From Yersinia frederiksenii ATCC 33641 (lineage in GTDB: Bacteria; Pseudomonadota; Gammaproteobacteria; Enterobacterales; Enterobacteriaceae), in NCBI RefSeq assembly GCF_000754805.1, contig NZ_KN150731.1, forward strand, positions 2,653,886 to 2,717,885: 64,000 bases of DNA. The letters are read 5' to 3'. The notes beneath the pieces are model-generated. The model was not told where the DNA came from, ran no database searches, and saw nothing but the letters and a program-made list of their open reading frames with translations. This document shows positions 11,219-20,075 of this stretch, in pieces (the stretch's first letter is position 1; the number at the start of each line of letters is the position of its first letter). The position numbers and the translations under genes were made by a program.

Positions 11219-11803
11219 GTCTCACCCTCTTCTTAACAGCGGCTATCGCAAGGGTCATTGAAAATGGCTATATGCCAGACACCTAACGGACCATGCGCTC
11301 AATCAGTAAGGGTTATCTTGTGGTAGAGCTAAGATAGCCCGCAAGGCGACCAGCCACCCAAAAGGCGAAAAGCCAGCCGATATGCAGACTCTATTCCATT
11401 GAAAAAAAAGTTTCAAATAACTTTCTTTAGAAATTTTATTTTGTGCGATGCATCGCAAGTTCCTGCAAGCCACTAACACCGTGGTCAAAATAACCAGAAC
11501 ATCTGCGCAATAGACTCATCCATCTGCATTTTCTCAATTTTCCATCCTAAAAAAGCTGTTAATGTAAAAAAAACAGTATGTTTAGTAGCCTTTACGTCGC
11601 CTTAAATAGCCTTTTCAAGACTTTTTGCTGCTTGATATTTGAGCTGGATCGAAAAATTAATATTTCGTTATTTAATAAAAATGAAATAAATGTTCTTATC
11701 AAAATCAGTATGCACGTTACTTCAATCCAACTCTTGCCCTGCTTATTTCTCTGAACAGGTTAATGCCGCAGGTTGGCGACAAGGGACACTAAACGGAGTT
11801 TTT
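11219..11803. promoter_or_regulatory. Divergent iolA / iolT control region
   Basis: 585 bases between the iolA start and the preferred iolT start, without a convincing gene. It holds TTTC-N4-GAAA at 11422-11433, which resembles the TTTC/GAAA elements near iolC and iolR, and a perfect 14-base palindrome at 11444-11457. AT-rich sequence at about 11540-11690 could hold the iolT promoter. Assignments are inferred. Confidence 0.5.
11444..11457. promoter_or_regulatory. 14-base palindrome, candidate CRP or IolR site
   Basis: TGCGATGCATCGCA reads identically on both strands. Starting two bases earlier, TGTGC-N6-TCGCA matches 8 of 10 conserved CRP half-site bases, so catabolite control of inositol uptake is possible. 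A related half site, TTTTGCGATGAAG, lies in the iolD/iolC gap at about 5182-5194. Confidence 0.35.
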
Positions 11804-13243
11804 ATGGCATATCAACAAAAAAGGAATACCGGCTATGTGTTGCGGATCTGTGGCATTGCCGCTCTCGGTGGCATCTTATTTGGCTATGACACTGCCGTCA
11901 TCTCAGGTGCGATAGACTCACTGAAAAGTTACTTCAACCTTAGCCCGGCAGAAACGGGTTGGGCAGTCTCTAATGTTGTGATCGGTTGTGTCATTGGTGC
12001 ATTTATCTCCGGCCCCATTGCTGGCCGCTGGGGGCGCAAAAAGGCCCTTATGCTGGCCGCCGCTCTTTTTACTATATCTGCCATTGGAGCAGCACTGGCA
12101 ACGACTTTCACCGTATTTGTTATCTATCGAATTATCGGTGGATTAGCAGTTGGATTGGCTTCGACGGTCTCCCCAATGTATATGTCAGAAGTCTCCCCCA
12201 AAGATATGCGCGGGCGAGCACTGAGTATGCAGCAATTTGCCATTGTATTTGGGCAGATCGTCATCTTTTACGTTAACTATAAAATTGCCAGTCAGGCTAC
12301 GGAGTTGTGGCTCATTGAATATGGTTGGCGCTGGATGATTGGCTCGGCTGTCATTCCCTGTGCGTTCTTTTGTATCTTTGTTTTCTTTATTCCTGAATCC
12401 CCACGCTGGAGTGTCATGGTCGGCCGAGAAGACCAGGCATTAGCCATGCTTACCAAGGTTTCCAATGCCAACCACGCCCAGAATGTGTTGAGCGAAATAA
12501 AAGTATCACTGGCTCAAGATAAGCAACAGCATAAGAACCGGCTGAATTACGGTGATTACAGAGTCCGTTTTATTATTTTTGTTGGCTGTATGCTGGCAAT
12601 GCTGCAACAGGTCACTGGCGTTAACGTCATGATGTATTACGCTCCCGTGGTGTTGAAAGTGGTCACCGGTAATATGCAAGAAGCACTATTCCAAACTATC
12701 TGGCTTGGTGTACTTCAATTGGTGGGCTCAGTGATTGGCGCAATGCTAATGGATCGTATGGGCCGGTTGCCACTAATGCGCTTTGGTACCCTTGGCACCA
12801 TTCTCGGGCTATTGATCACATCCTTCGCCCTCTATAACCAGTCGACTGGTTATCTGGCACTGTTTGGCATGTTGTTCTTTATGATCTTCTACGCTCTTTC
12901 ATGGGGGGTTGGGACTTGGGTGCTAATTTCTGAAATATTCCCCAACCGTATGCGGGCGCAAGGCATGAGTATTGCTGTTGGCTGCATGTGGGTCGCTAAC
13001 TTCGCTGTCTCACAAAGCTTCCCAATGATGAATGACCAACCTTATCTTTCATCTCAATTCCACGGTGCCTTCCCAATGTGGATTTTCGCTATCTGCTGCT
13101 TGTTCAGTTATTGGTTTATCTGTCGCTTTGTACCTGAAACTAAAGGGGTAGCATTGGAACATATGGAAGAAGCCATGCTGGCAAAACGATCGAAACAGTC
13201 TCTATCAACAGCAGTACCGGTGATTCCCGGCAGGAGCAAATAA
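11804..13243 (+). CDS. iolT: MFS sugar porter, probable myo-inositol transporter
   Basis: Inner-membrane symporter of the major facilitator superfamily sugar porter family, predicted to import myo-inositol. 479 residues from the chosen start MAYQQKRNTGYVL, with about 12 membrane segments. Family marks: GGILFGYDTAVISGA in TM1, GRWGRKK in loop 2-3, PESPRW after TM6, DRMGRLPL in loop 8-9 and PETKGV after TM12. An in-frame ATG at 11690 would add 38 unlikely residues; GGAG just before 11804 favours the later start. iolI follows one base after its stop. Substrate is inferred from context. Confidence 0.88.
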   Translation: MAYQQKRNTGYVLRICGIAALGGILFGYDTAVISGAIDSLKSYFNLSPAETGWAVSNVVIGCVIGAFISGPIAGRWGRKKALMLAAALFTISAIGAALATTFTVFVIYRIIGGLAVGLASTVSPMYMSEVSPKDMRGRALSMQQFAIVFGQIVIFYVNYKIASQATELWLIEYGWRWMIGSAVIPCAFFCIFVFFIPESPRWSVMVGREDQALAMLTKVSNANHAQNVLSEIKVSLAQDKQQHKNRLNYGDYRVRFIIFVGCMLAMLQQVTGVNVMMYYAPVVLKVVTGNMQEALFQTIWLGVLQLVGSVIGAMLMDRMGRLPLMRFGTLGTILGLLITSFALYNQSTGYLALFGMLFFMIFYALSWGVGTWVLISEIFPNRMRAQGMSIAVGCMWVANFAVSQSFPMMNDQPYLSSQFHGAFPMWIFAICCLFSYWFICRFVPETKGVALEHMEEAMLAKRSKQSLSTAVPVIPGRSK

Positions 13244-13244
13244 C

Positions 13245-14081
13245 ATGTCTATTGCACAAAATCGTTTCTGTATAAATCGTAAGATCGCTCCAAATTTAAG
13301 TATCGAAAACTTTTTCAGATTGGTTAAAAAGTGCGGGTTAAATAAGGTTGAGTTACGTAATGACATGGCAAGTGGCAAGGTCACTGATGAGTTAACAACA
13401 GCACAACTGAATGAACTGGCCGATGAATATGAAATTGAAATTGTGACCATCAATGCGTTGCAATACTTCAATTCTCCAGAGCATAGATCTGCGCTGTTGC
13501 AAGAAGCAGAAAGCATGCTAAAACAAGCACAAGCAATTCATTGTCGTGGAATCATTTTATGCCCAAACTGTAGTGCCAGTGACCGGCGTTCGGCCGAGCA
13601 AAAAGAGCAAGATACACTGGATGCTTTGTTGTTGCTCGCCCCACTCTTTAAAAAATATCAGGTCACTGGACTAGTGGAACCCTTGGGCTTTGGCATCAGT
13701 TCATTGCGCTCTCATCTACTAACACAATCCATCATTCGTAAATCTGCAGCCCCCTACAAAATGGTGTTGGACACCTTCCACTACTATTTAAGTGACATCG
13801 ATAAAGCCGAGTTTGATGCACATATTGACGTCAATACTATTGGTCTGGTGCACCTCTCGGGTGTCGAAGAAACACGGTTAAAATCCACGCTGACAGATGA
13901 GGACCGCATCATGCTAAGTGAACAGGATAAGCTCAACAGCAAACAGCAAGTCATCAATCTTGAGCGGTTAGGCTACCAAGGAATATATGCTTTTGAACCG
14001 TTCTCATCACTATTGAATACTTGGTCAGAGGCCGACATTGAAAGAGAAATTCACCACAGCATTGCTTACCTACAAAACTAG
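13245..14081 (+). CDS. iolI: Inosose isomerase IolI
   Basis: 278 residues, the same length as Bacillus IolI, which interconverts inosose isomers and so widens the range of inositol isomers used. A xylose-isomerase-like TIM barrel with four metal ligands in the expected order: Glu145 (LVEPLGF), Asp176 (VLDTFHY), His203 (LVHLSG) and Glu251 (YAFEPFSS). It starts one base after the iolT stop with a GCAGGAG ribosome site, so the two are co-transcribed. It closes the iol island; a strong hairpin follows. Confidence 0.86.
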   Translation: MSIAQNRFCINRKIAPNLSIENFFRLVKKCGLNKVELRNDMASGKVTDELTTAQLNELADEYEIEIVTINALQYFNSPEHRSALLQEAESMLKQAQAIHCRGIILCPNCSASDRRSAEQKEQDTLDALLLLAPLFKKYQVTGLVEPLGFGISSLRSHLLTQSIIRKSAAPYKMVLDTFHYYLSDIDKAEFDAHIDVNTIGLVHLSGVEETRLKSTLTDEDRIMLSEQDKLNSKQQVINLERLGYQGIYAFEPFSSLLNTWSEADIEREIHHSIAYLQN

Positions 14082-14155
14082 CAAGCAAAAACACTCTTGA
14101 TGGTCAGTATCGACGAGCAAATTTAGTGCCTTATATGGGAATTTAAAATGTGACA

Positions 14156-14184
14156 TCGGGATACCCGGCTATCAGGTATCCCGA
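14156..14184. terminator. Hairpin between convergent iolI and the MFS gene
   Basis: Perfect 10-base arms TCGGGATACC and GGTATCCCGA around a 9-base loop. It lies between the iolI stop and the stop of the opposing MFS gene, so it may act in both directions. Only a short A/T-rich tail follows. Confidence 0.6.
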
Positions 14185-14232
14185 AATATGTTGGATAAGG
14201 TTTCCTATTAATTGTCATTCAAAACCCAGCTA

Positions 14233-15444
14233 TTAGGCTCTTCGACCACACCACCGAACAGCCAAACTTGCAGCACCGGCAAGGGTAATCAGCGCAACAA
14301 CACCAGTCCAGCCCATTTTTTCTAACATTAGGCTACCCAAGGCTGACCCTACAGCCATCCCAACAAACACGCCGGTAAATAACAGTGCATTAAGTCGGCT
14401 ACGGGCAGCGGGTTCAAGGTTATAAATAATGGTTTGATGCGCGACTAATGTGGCTTGAACACCAAAATCAAAACCAACTGCACTCACAACAATCAGCCCT
14501 ATCTGAAGCTGAAATGGTAACAAAGGCAAAAGAAACAGAGCGGCAAACGACAATGTTGCCAGGCCTGCGCCAATTAAAGTAACCACTTGTGGCCCTCGAC
14601 GATCCGCCAATGAGCCAGCTAGCGGTGCTGCCAACGCACCCGCAGCACCGGCAAGGCCGAATGCACCCGCAACTGCACTGCCAAGGTGATAAGTATCCTG
14701 TAGCATCACAGCTAAAGTGGACCAAAATGCGCTGAATCCTATAGATAATAGTCCTTGTGATAAGGCAGCCCGGCGTAAGTCTTTAAACTGTAGCCACAAA
14801 TGGCTCATTGAGGTGAACAGAGCCGGATAACTCAGCGTCGAGGTTGCTGGTAGCCCTGGTAAACAGCGCCAGATCACCAGAGTGATTAAAATAACTGACA
14901 GTGCAGCGCCCATATACAGTGACCGCCAACCGAAATATTCAGCGACAAAGCCACTCAATACCCGTGACAGCAAAATACCCAACAATAAACCCGTCATAAC
15001 CGTTCCGACTGTTTTTCCGCGTTGGGCCGCCGAGACTAAGCTAGCGGAAGCCGGAACAATGTCTTGCGCCATCGTTGCCGCAAGGCCGATAACAAAACTG
15101 GTGGCAAGTAACCCGCTGATACCCGGTGCAAAGCCGCTAAATAACAATGCAATAGTCAGCAGAATACCTTTCAACAAAATGATAATCCGGCGGTCATGGC
15201 GATCCCCTAGCGGGGCAAGTAATAATATGCCTAAGGCATAACCAATTTGTGTCAATGTCGGCACCATACCTACCGCACCTACGCTGGCATGCAAATCACT
15301 CCCTATAACACCCAATAGTGGTTGGCTATAATAAATCGATGCAACGCTAAGACCAGCGCCAGTTGCCAGCATAAGAACTGTCCGCCCGGAAAGAGCTTGT
15401 TTATTACTTTCTGCAGGACTTGATGTGGTTTGAATGACTGACAT
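14233..15444 (-). CDS. MFS transporter, probable exporter
   Basis: About 403 residues from the start MSVIQTTSSPAESN, with about 12 membrane segments. APLGDRHDRR in loop 2-3 and SLADRRGPQ in loop 8-9 are the two copies of the MFS GxxxDRxGRR motif. I recognise the family (drug/metabolite exporter-like, DHA1 type) but not the substrate. The frame is open 31 codons further upstream, but the ATG at 15444 has an AGGTAG site and gives a normal N-terminus. It diverges from the LysR gene at 15540, which probably controls it. Confidence 0.82.
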   Translation of the reverse strand: MSVIQTTSSPAESNKQALSGRTVLMLATGAGLSVASIYYSQPLLGVIGSDLHASVGAVGMVPTLTQIGYALGILLLAPLGDRHDRRIIILLKGILLTIALLFSGFAPGISGLLATSFVIGLAATMAQDIVPASASLVSAAQRGKTVGTVMTGLLLGILLSRVLSGFVAEYFGWRSLYMGAALSVILITLVIWRCLPGLPATSTLSYPALFTSMSHLWLQFKDLRRAALSQGLLSIGFSAFWSTLAVMLQDTYHLGSAVAGAFGLAGAAGALAAPLAGSLADRRGPQVVTLIGAGLATLSFAALFLLPLLPFQLQIGLIVVSAVGFDFGVQATLVAHQTIIYNLEPAARSRLNALLFTGVFVGMAVGSALGSLMLEKMGWTGVVALITLAGAASLAVRWCGRRA

Positions 15445-15539
15445 GATGGCTACCTGTAATGTTATTGAGGCTGTATTTTTGCCTGCACAGACACATCTTG
15501 GTAGTCGCCTGAAGAGTAAAACTGTTATACGCTGCATGC

Positions 15540-16499
15540 ATGACAGAACCTAACTTATCTGGCATTGACCGTATAGAGTTGATGCAAACATTTATTCGTA
15601 TCGTTGAAGCGGGAAGTTTGTCCGGGGCAGCAGCACGTCTGGGCACAAGCCAGCCAACAGTTAGCCGCCGGTTGCAAACACTGGAACGTTTACTTGGTTT
15701 GAAATTATTGCAACGTACCACGCATATCATGAAGTTGACCGATGATGGCGAGCGTTGCTATTCCCATGCCAAAGAGTTGGTTGAAAGCTGGAATGCCATG
15801 GAGGATGACCTACGGGGTGCAACAGACGAACCCAGGGGCTTATTGCGTGTATTGGTCCCGCACGCTTTCGGGCAAGATCAGTTAATCAAACCACTTAAAG
15901 ACTATCTAAATCGTTACCCGAAAATGTCGGTTGAATGGACGCTAAACGATCGGCGACCAGATTTTATTGCCGAAGGTATTGATTGTGCTATTCAAGTTGG
16001 AGCGGTAACCGACCCTTCGGTTGTCGCTATCCTTCTGGCTGAAGTGCCGCGTATCGTCATTGCCGCGCCTGAGTTATTAAGCAACAAGCGGATACCCACA
16101 CATCCCGAACAATTGCTGGATTTTCATTGGATAGCATTAAATTCGTTTTACCGTAATGAAGTCGTTCTCAGTCATAAAACAAATGGTGAAATCCAACGTT
16201 TTTCCATTGAACCACAGTTGAGTACCGACAGCCTATATGCATTACGTAATGCTGCACTGGCAGGGTTAGGAGCAGGTATTGCATCAACATGGGTAATCAG
16301 CGACGATCTGGCCCAAGGACGATTAGTCCATCTGGCACCAGATTGGCACGGATTACCTTTACCCATTTATTTAGTTTATCCCCACGCCAGTTTTTACCCT
16401 GCCAGATTGTGCGCGTTTCTCGATATCATGCGCCAAGCCATGCCAAGTTTGGCGGGAACACAACTTCCGAGTAAGAAATCTAGAAATACGCCAAGGTAA
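15540..16499 (+). CDS. LysR-family transcriptional regulator
   Basis: 319 residues. The N-terminal winged helix-turn-helix (about 10-70) contains AGSLSGAAARLGTSQPTVSR, the typical LysR recognition pattern, and is followed by a periplasmic-binding-type effector domain (about 95-300). LysR genes usually regulate a divergent neighbour, so the MFS gene 95 bases away is the likely target. Effector unknown. The C-terminus is basic and probably disordered. Confidence 0.88.
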   Translation: MTEPNLSGIDRIELMQTFIRIVEAGSLSGAAARLGTSQPTVSRRLQTLERLLGLKLLQRTTHIMKLTDDGERCYSHAKELVESWNAMEDDLRGATDEPRGLLRVLVPHAFGQDQLIKPLKDYLNRYPKMSVEWTLNDRRPDFIAEGIDCAIQVGAVTDPSVVAILLAEVPRIVIAAPELLSNKRIPTHPEQLLDFHWIALNSFYRNEVVLSHKTNGEIQRFSIEPQLSTDSLYALRNAALAGLGAGIASTWVISDDLAQGRLVHLAPDWHGLPLPIYLVYPHASFYPARLCAFLDIMRQAMPSLAGTQLPSKKSRNTPR

Positions 16500-16518
16500 C
16501 GATCGTGTTCATATGAAT

Positions 16519-16539
16519 CAGGGAGCCAAATACTCCCTG
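16519..16539. terminator. Hairpin between LysR gene and lipoprotein gene
   Basis: Seven-base arms CAGGGAG and CTCCCTG with a 7-base loop, 20 bases after the LysR stop and 56 bases from the stop of the opposing lipoprotein gene. It is followed by A/T-rich sequence without a strong T-run. Confidence 0.45.
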
Positions 16540-16594
16540 TTGAGATAATAATTAAAGCGTAACGATATTTTCTGGGGGCAAAAACAAATAAATA

Positions 16595-17284
16595 TTAACT
16601 AACGATAGCATCAACCTGTTCAGCAAAACTTTTCATACAATCGGCCATATATTGTTGAGTGACTTTTGTCACTTTCTCGTAGTTGTTTACTTGCCACTGC
16701 TCCAATGGAGCTTTAATAGGTTTAGGCTCACAAGTAAAATACATTCCACTCTTTTGCCAGGTTTCTTTCTTTTTACTGAAGTTAGTCACATACCGTAATT
16801 CATAGTCTGTTTCTGAGCCAGATAAATTCTCATACATTAATAACCAGACACTTGGGCGCACTTCTATTTTTTCCATATAGAGATGTTTAGGTTTATCCGC
16901 CAACCCTTTCTTTACTTCGGCTTCAATATTTGGCATGAAGTAGCCGATACTCGGATTACTCAAAACGACTATTTTTGTGCCTCTTAAATCCTCTTTAGTA
17001 AAAGTACCGCCCGAAGCACTGCCCGCAAACGCTTGAGCAACAAAAGCCACGACAGAGACACCGACCGCGGCAGCAGTATCGGAGCGGGTAACCAGGCGCA
17101 ATGAGGTATCTGTGGCATGGCTGTTTCCTACTTCCAGCTTGTTATAAGCAGATATGGGTATTTCTGCACCATTCTCACCACGAATGGCTTTCTTTTCGAC
17201 TTCAGTATCGAAAGGCTGTTTACCAGCACAACCCGATAACAACGCAGATACTAATATAAGACAAAGAGATTTAGAGTATTTCAC
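16595..17284 (-). CDS. Putative lipoprotein of unknown function
   Basis: 229 residues. The N-terminus is a lipoprotein signal, with LLSGC (Cys19) as lipobox and Ala at +2, which predicts outer-membrane sorting. An alanine/glycine-rich hydrophobic stretch at about 70-95 (AAAVGVSVVAFVAQAFAGSASGG) could be a membrane-associated segment. The C-terminal half is mixed polar with two Cys besides the lipidated one. I do not recognise the family. The start is GTG with AAAGGAC seven bases upstream. It is isolated, flanked by 523 bases of AT-rich DNA upstream. Confidence 0.75.
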   Translation of the reverse strand: MKYSKSLCLILVSALLSGCAGKQPFDTEVEKKAIRGENGAEIPISAYNKLEVGNSHATDTSLRLVTRSDTAAAVGVSVVAFVAQAFAGSASGGTFTKEDLRGTKIVVLSNPSIGYFMPNIEAEVKKGLADKPKHLYMEKIEVRPSVWLLMYENLSGSETDYELRYVTNFSKKKETWQKSGMYFTCEPKPIKAPLEQWQVNNYEKVTKVTQQYMADCMKSFAEQVDAIVS

Positions 17285-17807
17285 TATATAGTCCTTTAGA
17301 TAATTTTTTAAATAAACAGCAGCAACCTAATGTAAGTTACTTAACAAGTGATTTTTATTAATGAGGGATCAATCCCAATATTATATATTGCTGTGTGCAT
17401 AAAGATTTTAAGGCAAGATAGACTCATGCATAAGCAGCATATCATATCATCATATGAGGATAATAATTAAATAAATCATTATTCTTGATAGTGAATGTAA
17501 TTTAATAAAATTAAAAATTTCACTAAGCTAAATTTCCTAGATGAAAAAATATTTCTTAGGTTAGCATGATATAAAATTATTTTATAAAGGTTATTATTAG
17601 CGCACAGGGTATTCCAAGCTCGCGATATGGGTATGCCGACACCGAGTTATCGCCAACAGAATTATAAAAATTATTATTTTGCTGTTCGCGTCAAACCCCA
17701 GCCAATAATTATCTTAGTCAAGATTGATGTAACCTTTCACGGCCTGTACCAGATAACACAACGAAGAAAAACGTCCTAACACGAGTAGAGCTTAGCCCTG
17801 CAAACCA
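17285..17807. other. Non-coding stretch upstream of lipoprotein gene
   Basis: 523 bases between the lipoprotein start and the ampR stop. The half next to the lipoprotein gene (17285-17600) is very AT-rich, including its probable promoter. I see no open frame with a plausible start and no recognisable repeat in the rest. Confidence 0.5.
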
Positions 17808-18710
17808 CTATGGCTGACACTGCGGCTCTGCTTTTTCAGATTTAATCTCAGACAATAGCCAAAGTGAAAAGTCCCGCATAGCGGCAGTTTCTGTGCGGGA
17901 TTGTAGACGAGTTAACCAATACCCACCCAAGCTAATCGTCGTACTAAAAGGCTGGATAATACGTTCACTGAGTAACAGATGAGTAAACATCGACGGGGGA
18001 GCCAGCGCGATGCCTATCTCTGCTTGTGCCGCTTCCAACATACTCACCGACGAGTCGAACACCATTATTTGCTGAGAGGGTGAAGGCACGCATCCTCCAG
18101 CAGCAGTAAACCATGCTGACCATTCATCACGTCGATAGGAACGCAGTAGAGTAAATTTTTGTAGGTCATTAGGGTGGCGTAAACTCCCCGCCAATGAGGG
18201 TGTGCATAGAGGAGCCAATGGCGCATCGCACAAAAATTGTGACTCGGTATCATGCCAGGCACCATTACCATAGCGGATAGCATAATCCAGCCCTTCCGCC
18301 ACCACATCCACACGATTATTGTGTGTTGAAAGTAACACATCCACATGTGGATAACGCTGTTGAAAATGCCCCAGACGTGACAATAGATAGCCGGTTGCAA
18401 AGGTCCCAACAACCCCCACTCTAACTTTTTCACGCATCACCCCGGCGGAAAAACGGTCTAGCGTGTCAGCGATACGATCAAAGGAATCATTAAGGATTGG
18501 TAGCAGATTCTCACCTTCAGTTGTTAACACTAATCCGCGTGAAATACGAATAAAGAGACGACAATTAAGGTGTTGTTCTAGCGCTTTGACCTGCTGACTT
18601 ATTGCTGCATGGGTAACGTTTAATTCGATAGCAGCCTTAGTAAAACTTAACTGTCTGGCCGCAGCTTCGAAGGCACGAAGTGAATTTAGCGGAATATAAC
18701 TACGTACCAT
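17808..18710 (-). CDS. ampR: LysR-type regulator AmpR
   Basis: Regulates the divergent beta-lactamase gene in response to cell-wall recycling muropeptides in the cytoplasm. 300 residues from the start MVRSYIPLNSLRAFEAA, which matches the AmpR N-terminus; the frame stays open ten codons upstream to 18740, but those residues are not AmpR-like. The winged helix (LSFTKAAIELNVTHAAISQQ region) spans about 5-62 and the effector domain about 90-290. Only 134 bases separate it from ampC, the classic inducible arrangement. Confidence 0.93.
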   Translation of the reverse strand: MVRSYIPLNSLRAFEAAARQLSFTKAAIELNVTHAAISQQVKALEQHLNCRLFIRISRGLVLTTEGENLLPILNDSFDRIADTLDRFSAGVMREKVRVGVVGTFATGYLLSRLGHFQQRYPHVDVLLSTHNNRVDVVAEGLDYAIRYGNGAWHDTESQFLCDAPLAPLCTPSLAGSLRHPNDLQKFTLLRSYRRDEWSAWFTAAGGCVPSPSQQIMVFDSSVSMLEAAQAEIGIALAPPSMFTHLLLSERIIQPFSTTISLGGYWLTRLQSRTETAAMRDFSLWLLSEIKSEKAEPQCQP

Positions 18711-18844
18711 AGGTTCATCTGTTAGATTTTCTATTATCAAGTATCAAATATAATCGATTGTTATCCATAGTCAATCATCGCAAAATCTGCAGCGCAAATG
18801 GAGCCACACTGCTTGTCGTTTATTAATCGATGGAAGATTTCCCA
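18711..18844. promoter_or_regulatory. ampR-ampC intercistronic control region
   Basis: The 134-base space must hold both divergent promoters and the AmpR operator. The AT-rich centre at about 18735-18785 carries several T-N11-A arrangements of the LysR type, but I could not single out the operator by eye. Confidence 0.5.
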
Positions 18845-20011
18845 ATGTTGAAAAAATCTATAATCAATACTTTGGTCTTTACCACTATCGCAATTTCCCC
18901 ACTTTATACCTCGGCACAAACCATACTGACGCAACAACAAGTGGCGACTATCGTCAATAAAACCCTTAAGCCGTTACTCGAACAACAGAATATTCCGGGT
19001 ATGGCCGTCGCGGTATTTTATGACGGCAAACCGCAGTTTTTTAACTATGGCGTAGCGGATATAAAAGCCGGTATTCCAGTCACTGAAAATACGCTGTTTG
19101 AACTCGGCTCAGTCAGTAAGACCTTTACCGGAATCGCAGGGGAATATGCCGTGCAAACCGGCATAATGGATCTTAATGATCCCGTGACAAAATATGCTCC
19201 TGAGCTAACGGGTCGTCAGTGGCAAGGGGTGAAAATGCGGCATCTTGCGACCTACACGGCAGGAGGTCTTCCTCTGCAACTGCCCGACTCGGTTACAGAC
19301 CAAGAATCGCTGTGGCAATATTATCAGCAGTGGCAGCCACAGTGGGCACCGGGTGTAATGCGGAATTACTCCAATGCCAGCATTGGTTTATTTGGTGCAT
19401 TGGCGGTGAAAAAGAGCCCATTAACCTTCGAAAACTACATGAAAGAACATGTGTTTCAGCCATTAAAACTGACCCATACTTTTATCACTGTCCCTGAATC
19501 GATGCAGTCAAACTATGCTTGGGGATATAAGGATGGTCAGCCAGTGCGCGTCACATTGGGCATGCTGGGTGAGGAAGCTTATGGGGTAAAATCCACCTCG
19601 AAAGATATGGTGAGGTTTATGCAGGCTAATATGGATCCAGACCACTTATCAGCCGAAAACGATACGTTAAAGAAAGCGATCATCGCAGCTCAGTCTCGCT
19701 ATTTCCAAGCTGAAGACTTGTTCCAAGGATTGGGTTGGGAAATGTACAACTGGCCTATCGATCCGCAGAAAGTCATTGCCGACAGTGGCAATGATATCGC
19801 TTTGAAACCGCGCAAAGTGGTGGAGTTACTGCCACCACAGCCTGCAACACCGGCATCTTGGGTTCATAAGACTGGCGCAACCAATGGCTTTGGTGCCTAT
19901 ATTGTTTTTATCCCAGAGCAGAAGATTGGCATAGTGATGTTAGCTAACAAAAACTACCCTAATCCTGTCCGAGTGCAAGCAGCCTATAATATCCTGCAGG
20001 CATTGCGTTAA
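18845..20011 (+). CDS. ampC: Class C beta-lactamase AmpC
   Basis: Periplasmic cephalosporinase of 388 residues. A signal peptide covers about 1-24 (ends LYTSAQ). All class C motifs are present: the SVSK nucleophile motif with Ser89, YSN at 175-177, and KTG in HKTGATNGFG near residue 345. The in-frame ATG at 18830 adds five residues, but GGAAG at 18832-18836 is correctly spaced for 18845. With AmpR divergent, inducible expression is expected. The gene appears intact. Confidence 0.95.
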   Translation: MLKKSIINTLVFTTIAISPLYTSAQTILTQQQVATIVNKTLKPLLEQQNIPGMAVAVFYDGKPQFFNYGVADIKAGIPVTENTLFELGSVSKTFTGIAGEYAVQTGIMDLNDPVTKYAPELTGRQWQGVKMRHLATYTAGGLPLQLPDSVTDQESLWQYYQQWQPQWAPGVMRNYSNASIGLFGALAVKKSPLTFENYMKEHVFQPLKLTHTFITVPESMQSNYAWGYKDGQPVRVTLGMLGEEAYGVKSTSKDMVRFMQANMDPDHLSAENDTLKKAIIAAQSRYFQAEDLFQGLGWEMYNWPIDPQKVIADSGNDIALKPRKVVELLPPQPATPASWVHKTGATNGFGAYIVFIPEQKIGIVMLANKNYPNPVRVQAAYNILQALR

Positions 20012-20022
20012 GAGTCCTGCTT

Positions 20023-20053
20023 TATAGCCTCTTAATCGTATTAAGAGGCTATA
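20023..20053. terminator. Hairpin between convergent ampC and yhiN
   Basis: Perfect 14-base arms TATAGCCTCTTAAT and ATTAAGAGGCTATA with a 3-base loop. It sits in the 64-base gap between the ampC stop and the yhiN stop and probably terminates both. Confidence 0.75.
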
Positions 20054-20075
20054 TTTCAACTATCGACATGGCTGT

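Noticed and set aside
17591-17807. Possible gene remnant in the lipoprotein-ampR gap
   Set aside because: Translation in all frames gave no sustained or recognisable sequence.
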